64,000 bases of DNA from positions 1,054,001-1,118,000 of the forward strand of contig JAYWVB010000005.1 of assembly GCA_039881045.1 (NCBI GenBank). The letters run 5' to 3'. This DNA comes from Chaetomium olivaceum. Lineage: Eukaryota > Ascomycota > Sordariomycetes > Sordariales > Chaetomiaceae. A program made the position numbers and the translations under genes. Below, piece by piece: positions 29,157 through 38,733 of this stretch. How positions within the stretch are numbered: position 1 is the stretch's first letter; each line of letters opens with the position of its first letter. Below the pieces are notes generated by a model, which saw only the letters and a list, made by a program, of their open reading frames with translations, was not told the origin of the DNA and ran no database searches.

Positions 29157-32024
29157 ATGGACGGTTACGGGGCACCACCTAAGACTGGTAGCAGGTCACA
29201 CCGCCCGGAACCGACTGAACATCCCAAGTACTCACCCGTTTACTCCATGTCGCCCCTTTTGCTCGAAAGACTGCAACGATCACGCCGGATCGAAAACGAC
29301 CGGGTTTCTTCTCAGTCAAGCACCGACATGCTTTCCTCCTCCGCTGGCTCCAGACATGTGCGGAGCCCTTCCCCTACCAACAGCCACCGGCCCGGGTCGA
29401 GTGGAGGTCTCGATTCCACAAAGGCGAAGAAAGGTATGGGCGTTAAGGAGATGGAACAGACCGTATCCACATTACACAAGCAGAATTTCGACCTCAAGCT
29501 CGAACTTTACCACCGGAGAGAGAGACAAACCGCCCTCGAAGAGCGCCTGGATGCCCTGGAACGGGAAGCAACGGAACGAGATGAGCTCAACGACTCCCTG
29601 GTGCACGAGCTGGAGAAACGCGACAAGGCTGTCGAGGAGGCGATAGGAATGATCCTCATGTTAGAGAAACGTGTCGAGCAGCTCCTCATGGAGAGGAACA
29701 TGGTGCGTCAGGTCGAGGCTGAAGCGCCCGCGTACCCTCGCGTCGATTCACCCGCCGTCACTCCATCGTCCAAGAACACGCGGCTCGGTCCCTCGTCGTA
29801 TGCTGATGCCAAGACACCCGTCCGCATGCCGAGCTTCGTTTCTGACCGGAGCGAAACCACCGAGAACCTGAGGAGTGTGTATCTCGGCACTCTTGCCGGG
29901 GGCAGCGCCGTCACTTTGCCCCGCCCGGCCGACGACACACCCGACACGGCACGCATCGACCCGAGACTGGCCAGCCCCGCTCTTAGTGAGCTAAGTGAAA
30001 GTTCGTTCGTCAGTGTCTACGGCCGTAGCCGGCCTGTAAGCCATTCATCGCCGCCCGGAAATAGCCCTTGGCAAGGGGACAGGTCATCCAAAACTCCCGT
30101 CCCAGCCCTTGATTCTCCAACCAGGATGAGAACCTCGACACCATCGAGGCAGCCGCGGCCGAGTAGCTCACGCGCCACCAGCGGGCAGTTCCACAATATT
30201 GGCGATGTCTTGGAAGTTGTACCATCGCCTCGCCGTCAGCTGGAGAAGACCAAGCTCGCAGAGACAACCACGAGTGATTCGCCGAGGCCACTCACTGCGA
30301 ACAACCAAACATCACCGTTTGCCCGCCCACCTCTTCCCCATGGCCAGCCGAAAACGAAACAACAGAAACGAGACACCCTTGAGCGAGTATGCACACAAGG
30401 CCAATTCAGCAGTCCCCAAGCATTGCCCCCGACGCCCGACACGCTCTCTACCACCACGCTATCTCGGAATGAGACACCGCCAAAGGACCAGAGTCCCGAA
30501 AATGGGCGGAGTTTTCTGTGCTTGACCGAAACGAACACGTTGAGGGTATCTAACAACAATGAGCAGATGTCGCCAACCCGGGCCGCCCAGCCCGCATCTT
30601 TCACGGCATTCGATAGCCGGAAACAGCTCCATGCCACCGGCGGCTCCTCTCATACTGGCTTAGCCACTCATGAAACCCGCCCACCGCGACCGGCGGCTGA
30701 GTTGGCGAACCCCCGTATCCGCGATGGCAATGGCTGGGGCGGCGAGTCGTCGAGGTACAGGCCTGGACATCGCAGGGACTCGACGAATTCGAGCGTTGAT
30801 ACCTGGCTGCGGGAGAGCATGAAGCCAGAAGGTATGGATGCGTTGGACCCGGCGAGCTCAGTATCGCAGGCCCACCCTAGCGCCAAGAAGGGCCGCGCCT
30901 CACCAGATTTGTTTTCTTTCCCTACCAGCTCTGCCACTGGCTGGGCGACGCATACGATGTTTGGCACCCGTAGTGGGAAAGGGAACAAAGCCTCCGGCAC
31001 CAAACAAGCGCCGATCACACCCATCGCAGACATGCTGGACGCCATCGGCACATCAGTCCCTTCATCCCCTCTCCCGAGCATGGGCCGTATGACTCCTGTT
31101 CACGGTGCCGCCTCCCCGCCGCCCCCCGACCGACGCTCCAGCCTTCTCGCCAGAACCGGATCGGCTGCGGATGCAACGCCTGGAACGGAAAGCATCCCGC
31201 AGTCACCACCCCCTTCCTCCGCCTCCCCCCAGGTCAACAGCCGAGCCCGCAGCAACAGCACCGACGTTCGCTCCCCGGGGCGCTACCCCACCGAGTTCGG
31301 CCTGAAACAGAGCCGAGCCATGACCGTCCCACCTAAACAAGTCCACCCGCCGCCGCCGCCCAAACAACACCAACCGCCGCACGAAACCCCAGGCAGGCAG
31401 GATGCCTCCCCACAAACCCTGCCCAAACAGCGTCATTACCCGCCGCAAACCCAGACCTCCCGCCCGCGGTCGCGCGGCCTAAACACCTTCTTCCGACGAT
31501 CCACGGGATCAGCCGACGTCCCCACGCCGCCAGCCAGCGCCCCGCCGACGCAGACGGCGTTTCGACCACCGCCGCGGGCGCCATCGCCGCCGCAGTCCGG
31601 GAACGGAACGGGGTCGGCAATGGGTCCGGGCATGGGAATCACCATGGGTATGCCCTCGTGGGTGCGGCGCGGGTCGCTGGTGGACGAGGACCGGACTGGG
31701 GTGACGCCGCCGCCGATTTTGCGGAACAAGGACAAGGGCGTCTCGGTGCCTGGCGCGGGGGCTGCTGCGGAGGAAGAGGACGGGGATGGCGGGGTCGAGT
31801 TGGAGCTGGAGCCTTCGGGTGGTGGGGGTGTGCCGGTCGGTGTGGTGCCCGCTGGCGGCGGTGGGAAGGCGTCGTCTAGGAAGTCGTGGGGTGGGAGTGG
31901 TGGTGGCGGGGGTGGGGAGGGTGGGGAAGGCGGGGGCGTGTCTCTTGGTGGTGGTGGTGGTGGGAAGAGAAAGTGGTTGGGTTTGGGGAGGGTGGCTAGT
32001 CTGCGCAACCGTGGCGGGGCGTAG
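29157..32024 (+). CDS. CM1 (centrosomin N-terminal motif) protein, gamma-tubulin-complex-binding candidate
   Basis: A single uninterrupted exon of 955 residues. Near residues 90-135 it has KGMGVKEMEQTVSTLHKQN followed by FDLKLELYHRRERQTALEERL, matching the Centrosomin_N/CM1 motif used by Mto1, Pcp1/spindle-pole and septal MTOC proteins to recruit gamma-tubulin complexes. A coiled coil extends to about residue 185 (HELEKRDKAVEEAIGMILMLEKRVEQLLMERN). The rest is low-complexity Pro/Ser/Thr-rich sequence, ending in a Gly-rich, then basic tail (GGKRKWLGLGRVASLRNRGG). The start ATG at 29157 follows a CT-rich leader. Likely cytoplasmic or MTOC-associated. CM1 identification is firm by pattern; localisation is family knowledge. 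Confidence 0.85.
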   Translation: MDGYGAPPKTGSRSHRPEPTEHPKYSPVYSMSPLLLERLQRSRRIENDRVSSQSSTDMLSSSAGSRHVRSPSPTNSHRPGSSGGLDSTKAKKGMGVKEMEQTVSTLHKQNFDLKLELYHRRERQTALEERLDALEREATERDELNDSLVHELEKRDKAVEEAIGMILMLEKRVEQLLMERNMVRQVEAEAPAYPRVDSPAVTPSSKNTRLGPSSYADAKTPVRMPSFVSDRSETTENLRSVYLGTLAGGSAVTLPRPADDTPDTARIDPRLASPALSELSESSFVSVYGRSRPVSHSSPPGNSPWQGDRSSKTPVPALDSPTRMRTSTPSRQPRPSSSRATSGQFHNIGDVLEVVPSPRRQLEKTKLAETTTSDSPRPLTANNQTSPFARPPLPHGQPKTKQQKRDTLERVCTQGQFSSPQALPPTPDTLSTTTLSRNETPPKDQSPENGRSFLCLTETNTLRVSNNNEQMSPTRAAQPASFTAFDSRKQLHATGGSSHTGLATHETRPPRPAAELANPRIRDGNGWGGESSRYRPGHRRDSTNSSVDTWLRESMKPEGMDALDPASSVSQAHPSAKKGRASPDLFSFPTSSATGWATHTMFGTRSGKGNKASGTKQAPITPIADMLDAIGTSVPSSPLPSMGRMTPVHGAASPPPPDRRSSLLARTGSAADATPGTESIPQSPPPSSASPQVNSRARSNSTDVRSPGRYPTEFGLKQSRAMTVPPKQVHPPPPPKQHQPPHETPGRQDASPQTLPKQRHYPPQTQTSRPRSRGLNTFFRRSTGSADVPTPPASAPPTQTAFRPPPRAPSPPQSGNGTGSAMGPGMGITMGMPSWVRRGSLVDEDRTGVTPPPILRNKDKGVSVPGAGAAAEEEDGDGGVELELEPSGGGGVPVGVVPAGGGGKASSRKSWGGSGGGGGGEGGEGGGVSLGGGGGGKRKWLGLGRVASLRNRGGA

Positions 32025-32787
32025 AGCGTCCGCAGTCGGTTTTGGAGAAAAGGGGGATGCGGTGTGCGGTGTGTTGCGCGTTGACGCGTGTCTTTTGAGT
32101 GTTGTCTGCTTGACGCAAACGATGATGATGACTTGCGAGGAGTTGGGTGGATGACTTTTGGCTTGTGGCTGGTTTGCTTTGGCGTTTAGGGATTGTGTAG
32201 GTGAACCTAGAGATTCGGGGCCATCCACAGCTGCCCTTCGGCGGGCGTGTTTGAGTTAAAATGGAAGACATTTTTACATGGCATCTATTTCCTATTTCCT
32301 ATTTCCTCTTGATTGTGTGGTGGTCTTGGTTGACTCGAATGGCCATGCCTGTTCTAAGCCCACGAAGTACACGCCCCTCAAGCTTGCGGGGGCCAGATAC
32401 CAAAAAGTGACGCCGAAACCAAGGGGGCGGCCGCCTTTACATGGCGACGTTAGGTTGTTTATGGATATTTTCAGGGCTCAAACAGTTAGATTCTGTGGCG
32501 GGATGATATTGAGTCCGACATCCCTTAACATCCACATGAGTATTGCGTTTGTGGCTCATTACCGATGGGTGGGTTTGGCCGAGTCCGATCACCACAAGTC
32601 ACAAGTGGGTGGTTCCCATTTATTGTTACAAATCCCCAGTGGCTGGTGCTCAAAACTTCCCTGGAAAGTGCATCGGAAGTGTAACGACCGTGGGCCAACC
32701 GGGCAATCCAAGCGGCGGTAGATACAGTAGTGTGTTGACGATATTCCTTTCATGTGCATTGCTCGCCCCTGTCCCTCTCCTTCCCCA
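32025..32787. other. intergenic stretch between convergent CM1 and GH47 genes
   Basis: 3' regions of both genes. The 147-codon plus-strand frame at 32278-32721 has no motif. Nothing else recognised. Confidence 0.4.
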
Positions 32788-34644
32788 TTATATTCCTGTC
32801 GTGCTCTTCGCGCGTCGGAAGGGGTGGGCTTCGGTGTTCAGAACAAACTCATCCAAGCTGATGAGGTCGGGTGGCGAAAAGATCAGGTAATAATACTTGA
32901 GCGTTTCGGCGAGCCAGAAACTCTACAGGTCCACGGTTAGCAAAACTTCTATCTCAGCGGGGCTCTAGCAGATGGCTCGACTTGCCTCCATAGAATCCGT
33001 CTTGGTCGTCTTCCCCTCAACCGTCACGTCGGCAATGGCCGAGTTGGCAAGCGGCGTTTCGGTTGCCCTCATGACCGACTCAAACATGCGCCAGGCTAGG
33101 TCCCGGTAGTCTTCCTTTCCCGTCATCCTATACAGCAGAAAGATGCTCTCGATGGCCTCCGGGCGGAGGATGTACCGCGGGTCATGGGCACTCTTAAAGC
33201 CCTTGGGCATCCTCTTGCCCCCTTCCTTCTGCCCCACTCGTCCCAGGGGCAAGGCCCATCGATGGAATCACACGGTACGACGCTAAAAATCTCGGGCATG
33301 AGCCCTGTGGGAAACGCGTTGTATGCCCAGGCGCAGCCGCGCGCCAGCCGTTCACCGATGTTGACATAATCCGGGATGTCGAAGAGCTTCCCACCGAGAC
33401 CGAACATTCCGCCGGCAAAGCACGACAGGTGCTGGCCCTCGGCGATGTGGTCGATGTGGTCCGGGTGCACGTTAGCGTCGCCCGCAAAGAGCACGTCTTG
33501 GCCCTCCTCGTCGTCGCTGGGCACCATGGGCCGGAACAGCATGTGCTGCTTGGAGGTCTTCATCGCCGCGCGGTACATCTTCTCGTAGGCGGGCACCCGG
33601 CCGCCCAACAAGGCCGACATCTTGGGCAGGTACTCGTACAGGGAGTCCGCCAGCGCGCCAAGCGTGAAGCCGATCTCGGCGTCGACAGTCTGCTCGCGGA
33701 AGTTGATCAGCTTCGGCCAGATGCCGGGCAGCTTGGACTCGCTCTGGGTCCGTTCGAGGAAGTCGCTGATGCGAGCGATGGCGTCGTAGAACTTGGGTTC
33801 ACCTGTCAGGAGCGAGAGACGGGTGAATTCGAGAGAGAGAGAACAGGGGCTAGCGGACGGGTCGTTGGTGCCCGCGGTCTGCCGCCCCTCCTTGGCATCT
33901 TGGAAGTTGAACCAAAAGCCGGGCATGCGATTTGGTGTGTCGAAGGCCATGTACAGCATGTTGCCCAACTCCTTGGCCTTCTCCAGCAGCGCGGGCTCGC
34001 CGCTCAGATCATAGGCGCTGAGCAGGCCGGCGAGATGGCGGATGGTGGTCTCGAAGAGGTTCGCGGCCGTGTCGCTTGTGTTAGCCCAGTCCAGCTGGGC
34101 GGTGGCGGCCGCAGCAGCGTGAAAGTCGTCCGTGAGCCCCATAATCCAGAGCGTATCGAGCGAGTCCACCAGCGTCGCCGCCCAGCCCCCAAAGGTTGTC
34201 TTCCCCCCGCCACTCACAGGCGCCAGCTCGTCCCGCAGCCACGCGCGCTTCTTGTAGCTCTCCCAGCTCTTGACGAAGGCGGCGCGGACCGTCTGCTGTC
34301 GGCGCTTCGTGGTAGCATCGTGTACGTAACCCGCGAACTCATGCTGCACGGGTTGGAGTGGCTGCGGCGCGCCGGTGGGCAGTGGTCGGATCGAAGAGAC
34401 GGTGTCGTTGGACCACGGTGGCCCAATCGAAGCTGCTTGCTCGAAAGCGAATCTCGGGACGGTTGTTCGGCTCGTTATCGGAATCGGCGGTTCCCAGGTA
34501 TGGTTGGGCGGGTCGAAGGAAAACCATGACAGTCATGAAGATGGCGGCGACGATGATGACCCGACCAAGGCGGCGGTCGAGGGTCAAGGTGCGGCGCAAC
34601 CTCGCGGGAAGGAAGCAAAACGGCCAGCCTCTGCTATATGCCAT
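32788..34644 (-). CDS. GH47 class I alpha-1,2-mannosidase, with two apparent frameshifts and a GC-AG intron
   Basis: Encodes a type II membrane glycosidase that trims alpha-1,2-mannose from N-glycans in the ER/Golgi. The N-terminus at 34644 has a short basic tail and one membrane segment (RVIIVAAIFMTVMVFL). GH47 motifs are FGGWAATLVDSLDTLWIMGL, TAGTNDPSASPCSLSLEFTRLS, the acidic LRPEAIES, and the terminal VLNTEAHPF whose Thr binds calcium. The frame breaks near 34400 (SSFDWATVVQRH resumes as VSSIRPLPTG) and near 33230-33245 (PCPWDE resumes as KEGGKRMPKGFKSA). The last intron runs 32985..32923 with donor GCAAGT and acceptor TGTAG, and leads to SFWLAETLKYYYLIF. All catalytic motifs survive, so either two sequence errors or a recent pseudogene. 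Confidence 0.85.
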
Positions 34645-35815
34645 GTCTTCCGGTCAGACTCAGAGCGGAAGACGATGTTGGCATATAAAATGGCGTCGCA
34701 ATTTTCGAGCGGCGCGGGCTGAACCATTGCGACCGGGTTTGGGGCCGGCAGGATGCAGCGTCGGGTCGGGTCGTAGGGAGAATTGGCAGAGCGAGCCAGG
34801 GCAGTTCGGGTTCCTCAATACTGAACGAGGTGTTGTGTTTCCCGCGCTTCTTGGACGAATTGAAAGGCCAGATGCGACAAAGCAGAGGCACTGGCACGAC
34901 TGGGTAAGCTCAGTAAGGTAACTAACTAGTTACAGTACAATACCTTACCTAAGGTAGGGTGAAAACCCGACCCCACCTTTTCAGGGGCGGCACCGGAGAG
35001 CTTGATTCGAAACTCTCCCCTGACCAACCCTGACCCCTGACCCCTGAAGGCCCTCTGTCGGACCGCCTGGCGCACGTGGGCTGGAGCGAAACGTTGAGGT
35101 GGATTCCAATTTCAATTTTCCATTTCCATGTCCGGATCTCCCGAAATCCAAGCTGCGTGTGCAATCGCTCGGTGTGTTTAGTGACATACTTGGTATGTAG
35201 TTATTTATGGCTGCATCCTGGGAGTTCGCCTTGCCAACATCATGGATTGCCGTCCTGTCATCATCCCCTCAGGCAGTCGAGACAAGCTGTTTTGCCAAAC
35301 GAGACTACTGTGTAGGCACCTACTGTGGAGGTCGTTCCCAGCAAACGACGATGCACAAGACGGGCATAGTGGCGGCGCAATTACTGTGGACCTAACATTG
35401 GTTACCAACGAAACTTCGACGGGTGGGGGCAGAGAAAGCTTGTTCCAAGACAATCCCTCACCGAAAAGGTCAAACATCAGAGGTCACCTCATACGAATAC
35501 ACTTCACTGCCTCCCAAGTACCTTATGGAGACACTCCATACAGGCAGCCATTGAAGATTCCAGTCGTGTCACCGCAAACATTGCCATGAATGACTCGACT
35601 GCTCCCCGGCGCTGTGCCCTCCGGCTCTTGGACTTTCCCCAAGCAATGTAACCATAGCAGCTGTGCCACAGACCCCCTGCCTGTAACGAGACATGGGACC
35701 GCGCCATGTTTCTTATCAGGCGCATCCTCGCTCCGATCCCTATCAAGGCGGTTCCTCTCCTCATTGCCCTCTCCCGCTGACCATCCCAATGGCTCGCCAC
35801 ACATAGGCGCTGTTG
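34645..35815. other. gene-free stretch upstream of divergent GH47 and aspartic-fold genes
   Basis: Contains TACCTTACCTAAGGTA at about 34941-34956, related to a palindromic motif also seen at 23784 and 40897. No gene supported. Confidence 0.4.
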
Positions 35816-37779
35816 ATGTTGACTCTCTTCATCGCCCTCGCCCTCGGGGCCGGGCGTGCCCTCGGGGCGACCTGCGATACGGTTCTACCGATAGCCCTTC
35901 CCATTACAGACGTAATCGTCGACCCCAGGATTCCCGGCTCGTTCATGAGAGGCGTTCCCGCCAAGATCGGCACACCTCCTCAAGACATTGTCGTGATGCC
36001 GTGGCCGTAAGGAGCGACCAGTTCCGCTCTCGCTATGACCTCCTTACTAACCCGCCCAACCAGGGACCTGAACAACACATACATTTACGATGAGCAGCCA
36101 TTCTGTGACGAAACAGTCATTTTCAGCGACACAATATGCGCAGTGCGGCGGGGTGGTCTCTTTCGCGGGGCCGATTCCACAAGCTTCTCAAAATCATCAG
36201 ACCTCATTGCCGCAGGGGGTGCCTCCCGAGAGCTGGGAAACGTTCGCGGAGCCGAGCTCGGCGTGGCAAAGCTGTTGTCAACAAGCGTCGGGGGCACTGA
36301 ACACTTTACCATCGCCCCAGCAAACACCACGATCATGCCCATCGGCATCCCGCGCATGGCATGGGACCACGGCTACACCATCCTCCACGCCCTCGGCCTC
36401 GGGGCCAACTCGACCTATCTCAACTCCCTGGTACAGGCCGGCCAGATCCCGTCCCGGGTATGGTCCATCTTCTGGGGCCGCATGTGGAACGACAACGAGT
36501 CCAACAATCTGGACGGCTCACTCGTGCTGGGTGGGTACGACCAGGAGAAGGTCATTGGCAAGAACGTGACGCAATCGCTCGACTACAGCGAGCAGACCGG
36601 GTGCTGGACAGGCATGAAGGTGACCGTGTCCGACGTGCTGGTCAACTTCCGCAATGGCAGCGACTTCTCCATCATGCCCCGCGACTCGGCCGTGCAGTGC
36701 TGCATCGTGCCGCAGCGCCAGCTCCTATGGGAGGGCCCATCCGATATTGTCGGCACATTTATCGACGCCACGCAGATGAACAACACGGGCCTGTCGTTCG
36801 GGTTGCACTGGGGCGCGCAGCAGTTTGACGCCTCGGATCCAAAACTGTAAGTCACAACCCCCCTCACTCTTCCGAGAGACCCCCAACCCACATCCAAACC
36901 GCAACACTCACCAACACAACTTTTCTCATCCGCAGCTTCGACGGCGACGCCACCTTTGTCCTCTCCAGCGGCCTGTCCGTACGCATCCCCAACTCGCAGC
37001 TCATGCCGCCCGCCGTGTCGTTCGACCGCAACGGCTCGCGCATCATCGACCGCTCCAAACGGGACCTGCTACTCAGCGGCGTCGGCGACAACCCGACCAC
37101 GCTAGGCCGCTACTTCTTCACCGCCGCCTACCTCATGGTCGACCACGACGCCGAGTCCTTCACCATGTGGCAGGCCAACCCGTCCGCCCGGACCAGTCTC
37201 GTGCCCGTAGTCGGAAAGGCAGCGGGAGATGGGGAGGGTTGTGAGGAGGGCGGAGAGGGTGCGGGCGGGGGCAGTGGAGGGGGTGGAGGAGCGGAGGGCG
37301 GTGAAGATGAGGGAGGCGGGGGGGATGGAGGAGGGGGCGGCACGAATGCGAGCACGGATGAGACGGCGGCTTCTTCTGTCAATACCGGTGCAATTGCCGG
37401 CGGGGTGGTGGGGGGCGTCGCTGCGCTGGCTGTGCTCGCCGCGCTGGTGTTCTTTTTGTTGCGGAGGAGAAAGAAGCAGGACCGGGGAAACCCACCCCCG
37501 CTGCCGGAAATGGCTTCTTCTGCAGGGCACACGGGGGGTGCAGACAATGTCTATTATTATAAAACAAGCCGGTCTGGTCTGCAGGAGGCGCCAGGGGCCG
37601 AACTCTCGCCGGGTGAGCTGCACGGCGTGTCGACATCTAGCTACGGTGGAGCGACCTGGGCGATGACGGCGAGCGGGATGCCGCCAGAGTCAAGGGTAAC
37701 GTACGAGATGGATGGCGGGGGCTTACCGCCGGATTACACAACTCAGGGGCACCCCAGGCTTCACTCGGACTGGCGTTAA
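35816..37779 (+). CDS. membrane-anchored aspartic-protease-fold protein lacking catalytic Asp residues
   Basis: Exons 35816..36006, 36064..36846 and 36936..37779 join to 605 residues. A signal-like N-terminus (MLTLFIALALGAGRALG) leads into an A1-like ectodomain: VPAKIGTPPQDIVVMPWPDLNNTYIYD where DTGS would be expected, then a typical A1 body (NNLDGSLVLGGYDQEKV, GCWTGMKVTVSDVLV, and the late YFFTAAYLMVDHDAESFTMW). The second catalytic DTGT position reads RDSAVQCCIVPQ. A Gly/Glu-rich linker is followed by one membrane helix (AGGVVGGVAALAVLAALVFFLL), an RRRKK stop-transfer and a cytosolic tail of about 110 residues. This architecture suggests a non-catalytic type I surface protein, possibly a binding or sensor module. 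Function unknown. Confidence 0.85.
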
Positions 37780-38733
37780 CGGCTGGCTATATGGGTCTGG
37801 AGGACTTGCCGGTAGTTAGTTTGACGGGTTTCAGACTAAGTACACATCGATGGGGCCATCTCGGCGCGCTACCGTCAGGTAAACATGCTTTTCTTGCCAG
37901 GCAGATGCAGGCTCCTGTTTGCACTTGGTACCATTCCTGAATGAAATTCCCAACCATACTCTTACCTTTACATACTCACCTGACGGAAAAGGAAGCCCCG
38001 AACACCTGACAGCTTCCGCAAGCTTCCAGAGACTCCTCTCAAAGCACGGCAATTTTACCTCCAAGTTCACTTCCTAGTTGCATCCGTTTTACAAGAATAT
38101 TCTAGTAAACTTTGCAGGGTTTCCATGGTCACTCATTAGCGTTTTACAGTCACTCCTCAGATGTAACAATAGAAAAGAATCCTCCGCCCAGTCGATTATC
38201 TTGCCCGTGCCGGGATGATGATTCTCTTCAAGACAGGTTCCCCAAGAGACAGAAAACATGGGGAAGGAAGTGAATGACGCGGGTGGTTTGCGGACAAGCA
38301 CGGCAGACAAAAGAACAAACAATGATGGCAGGCAACCCCTGTTTGGCACCCACAAGCAGAGGGAGGCTGTTTGTGCCTGGGAGGTGGGCCCTGAAGCACC
38401 GCGAGATATCCAGCAGGAACTTGAGATCTCGGAGCAGCATACACCAAGCTGCTCTTTGCAATGGCCATTCACCGAAGAAACGATAATCACAAACAACAAA
38501 ACCAGCAAGTCATGTAGTTGAGTCAAGAAGGCCCTAAGTCTTTACCCACATTGTGATTGCTTACCTTGTCTTGCTTGCCTTCTTTAAGAGAGACTACGAG
38601 TGGCTACCCACGGGCCGGAGTATTAAGACTGCTCGATTCCAACTCCCACATCAGATATCACACCTCATTCCAAAGTCATTCGCAAATACCACACACAGAA
38701 GATCAGCTTGAAGCTCCTAAGCTACTGAACATC
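37780..38733. other. intergenic stretch, nothing recognised
   Basis: Short frames on both strands only. The rightmost 150 bp is the leader of the Pro/Ala-rich gene; the frame of that gene continues upstream to 38557 but without an ATG. Confidence 0.4.

Noticed and set aside
33429..34529. 366-codon plus-strand open frame opposite the GH47 gene
   Set aside because: Shadow of the mannosidase coding strand; composition-driven with no domain pattern.
24539..37779. Secondary-metabolite gene cluster around GT1, SDR and other enzymes
   Set aside because: No backbone synthase, cluster regulator or P450 is present, and housekeeping genes (RFC3, CM1 protein) lie among them.
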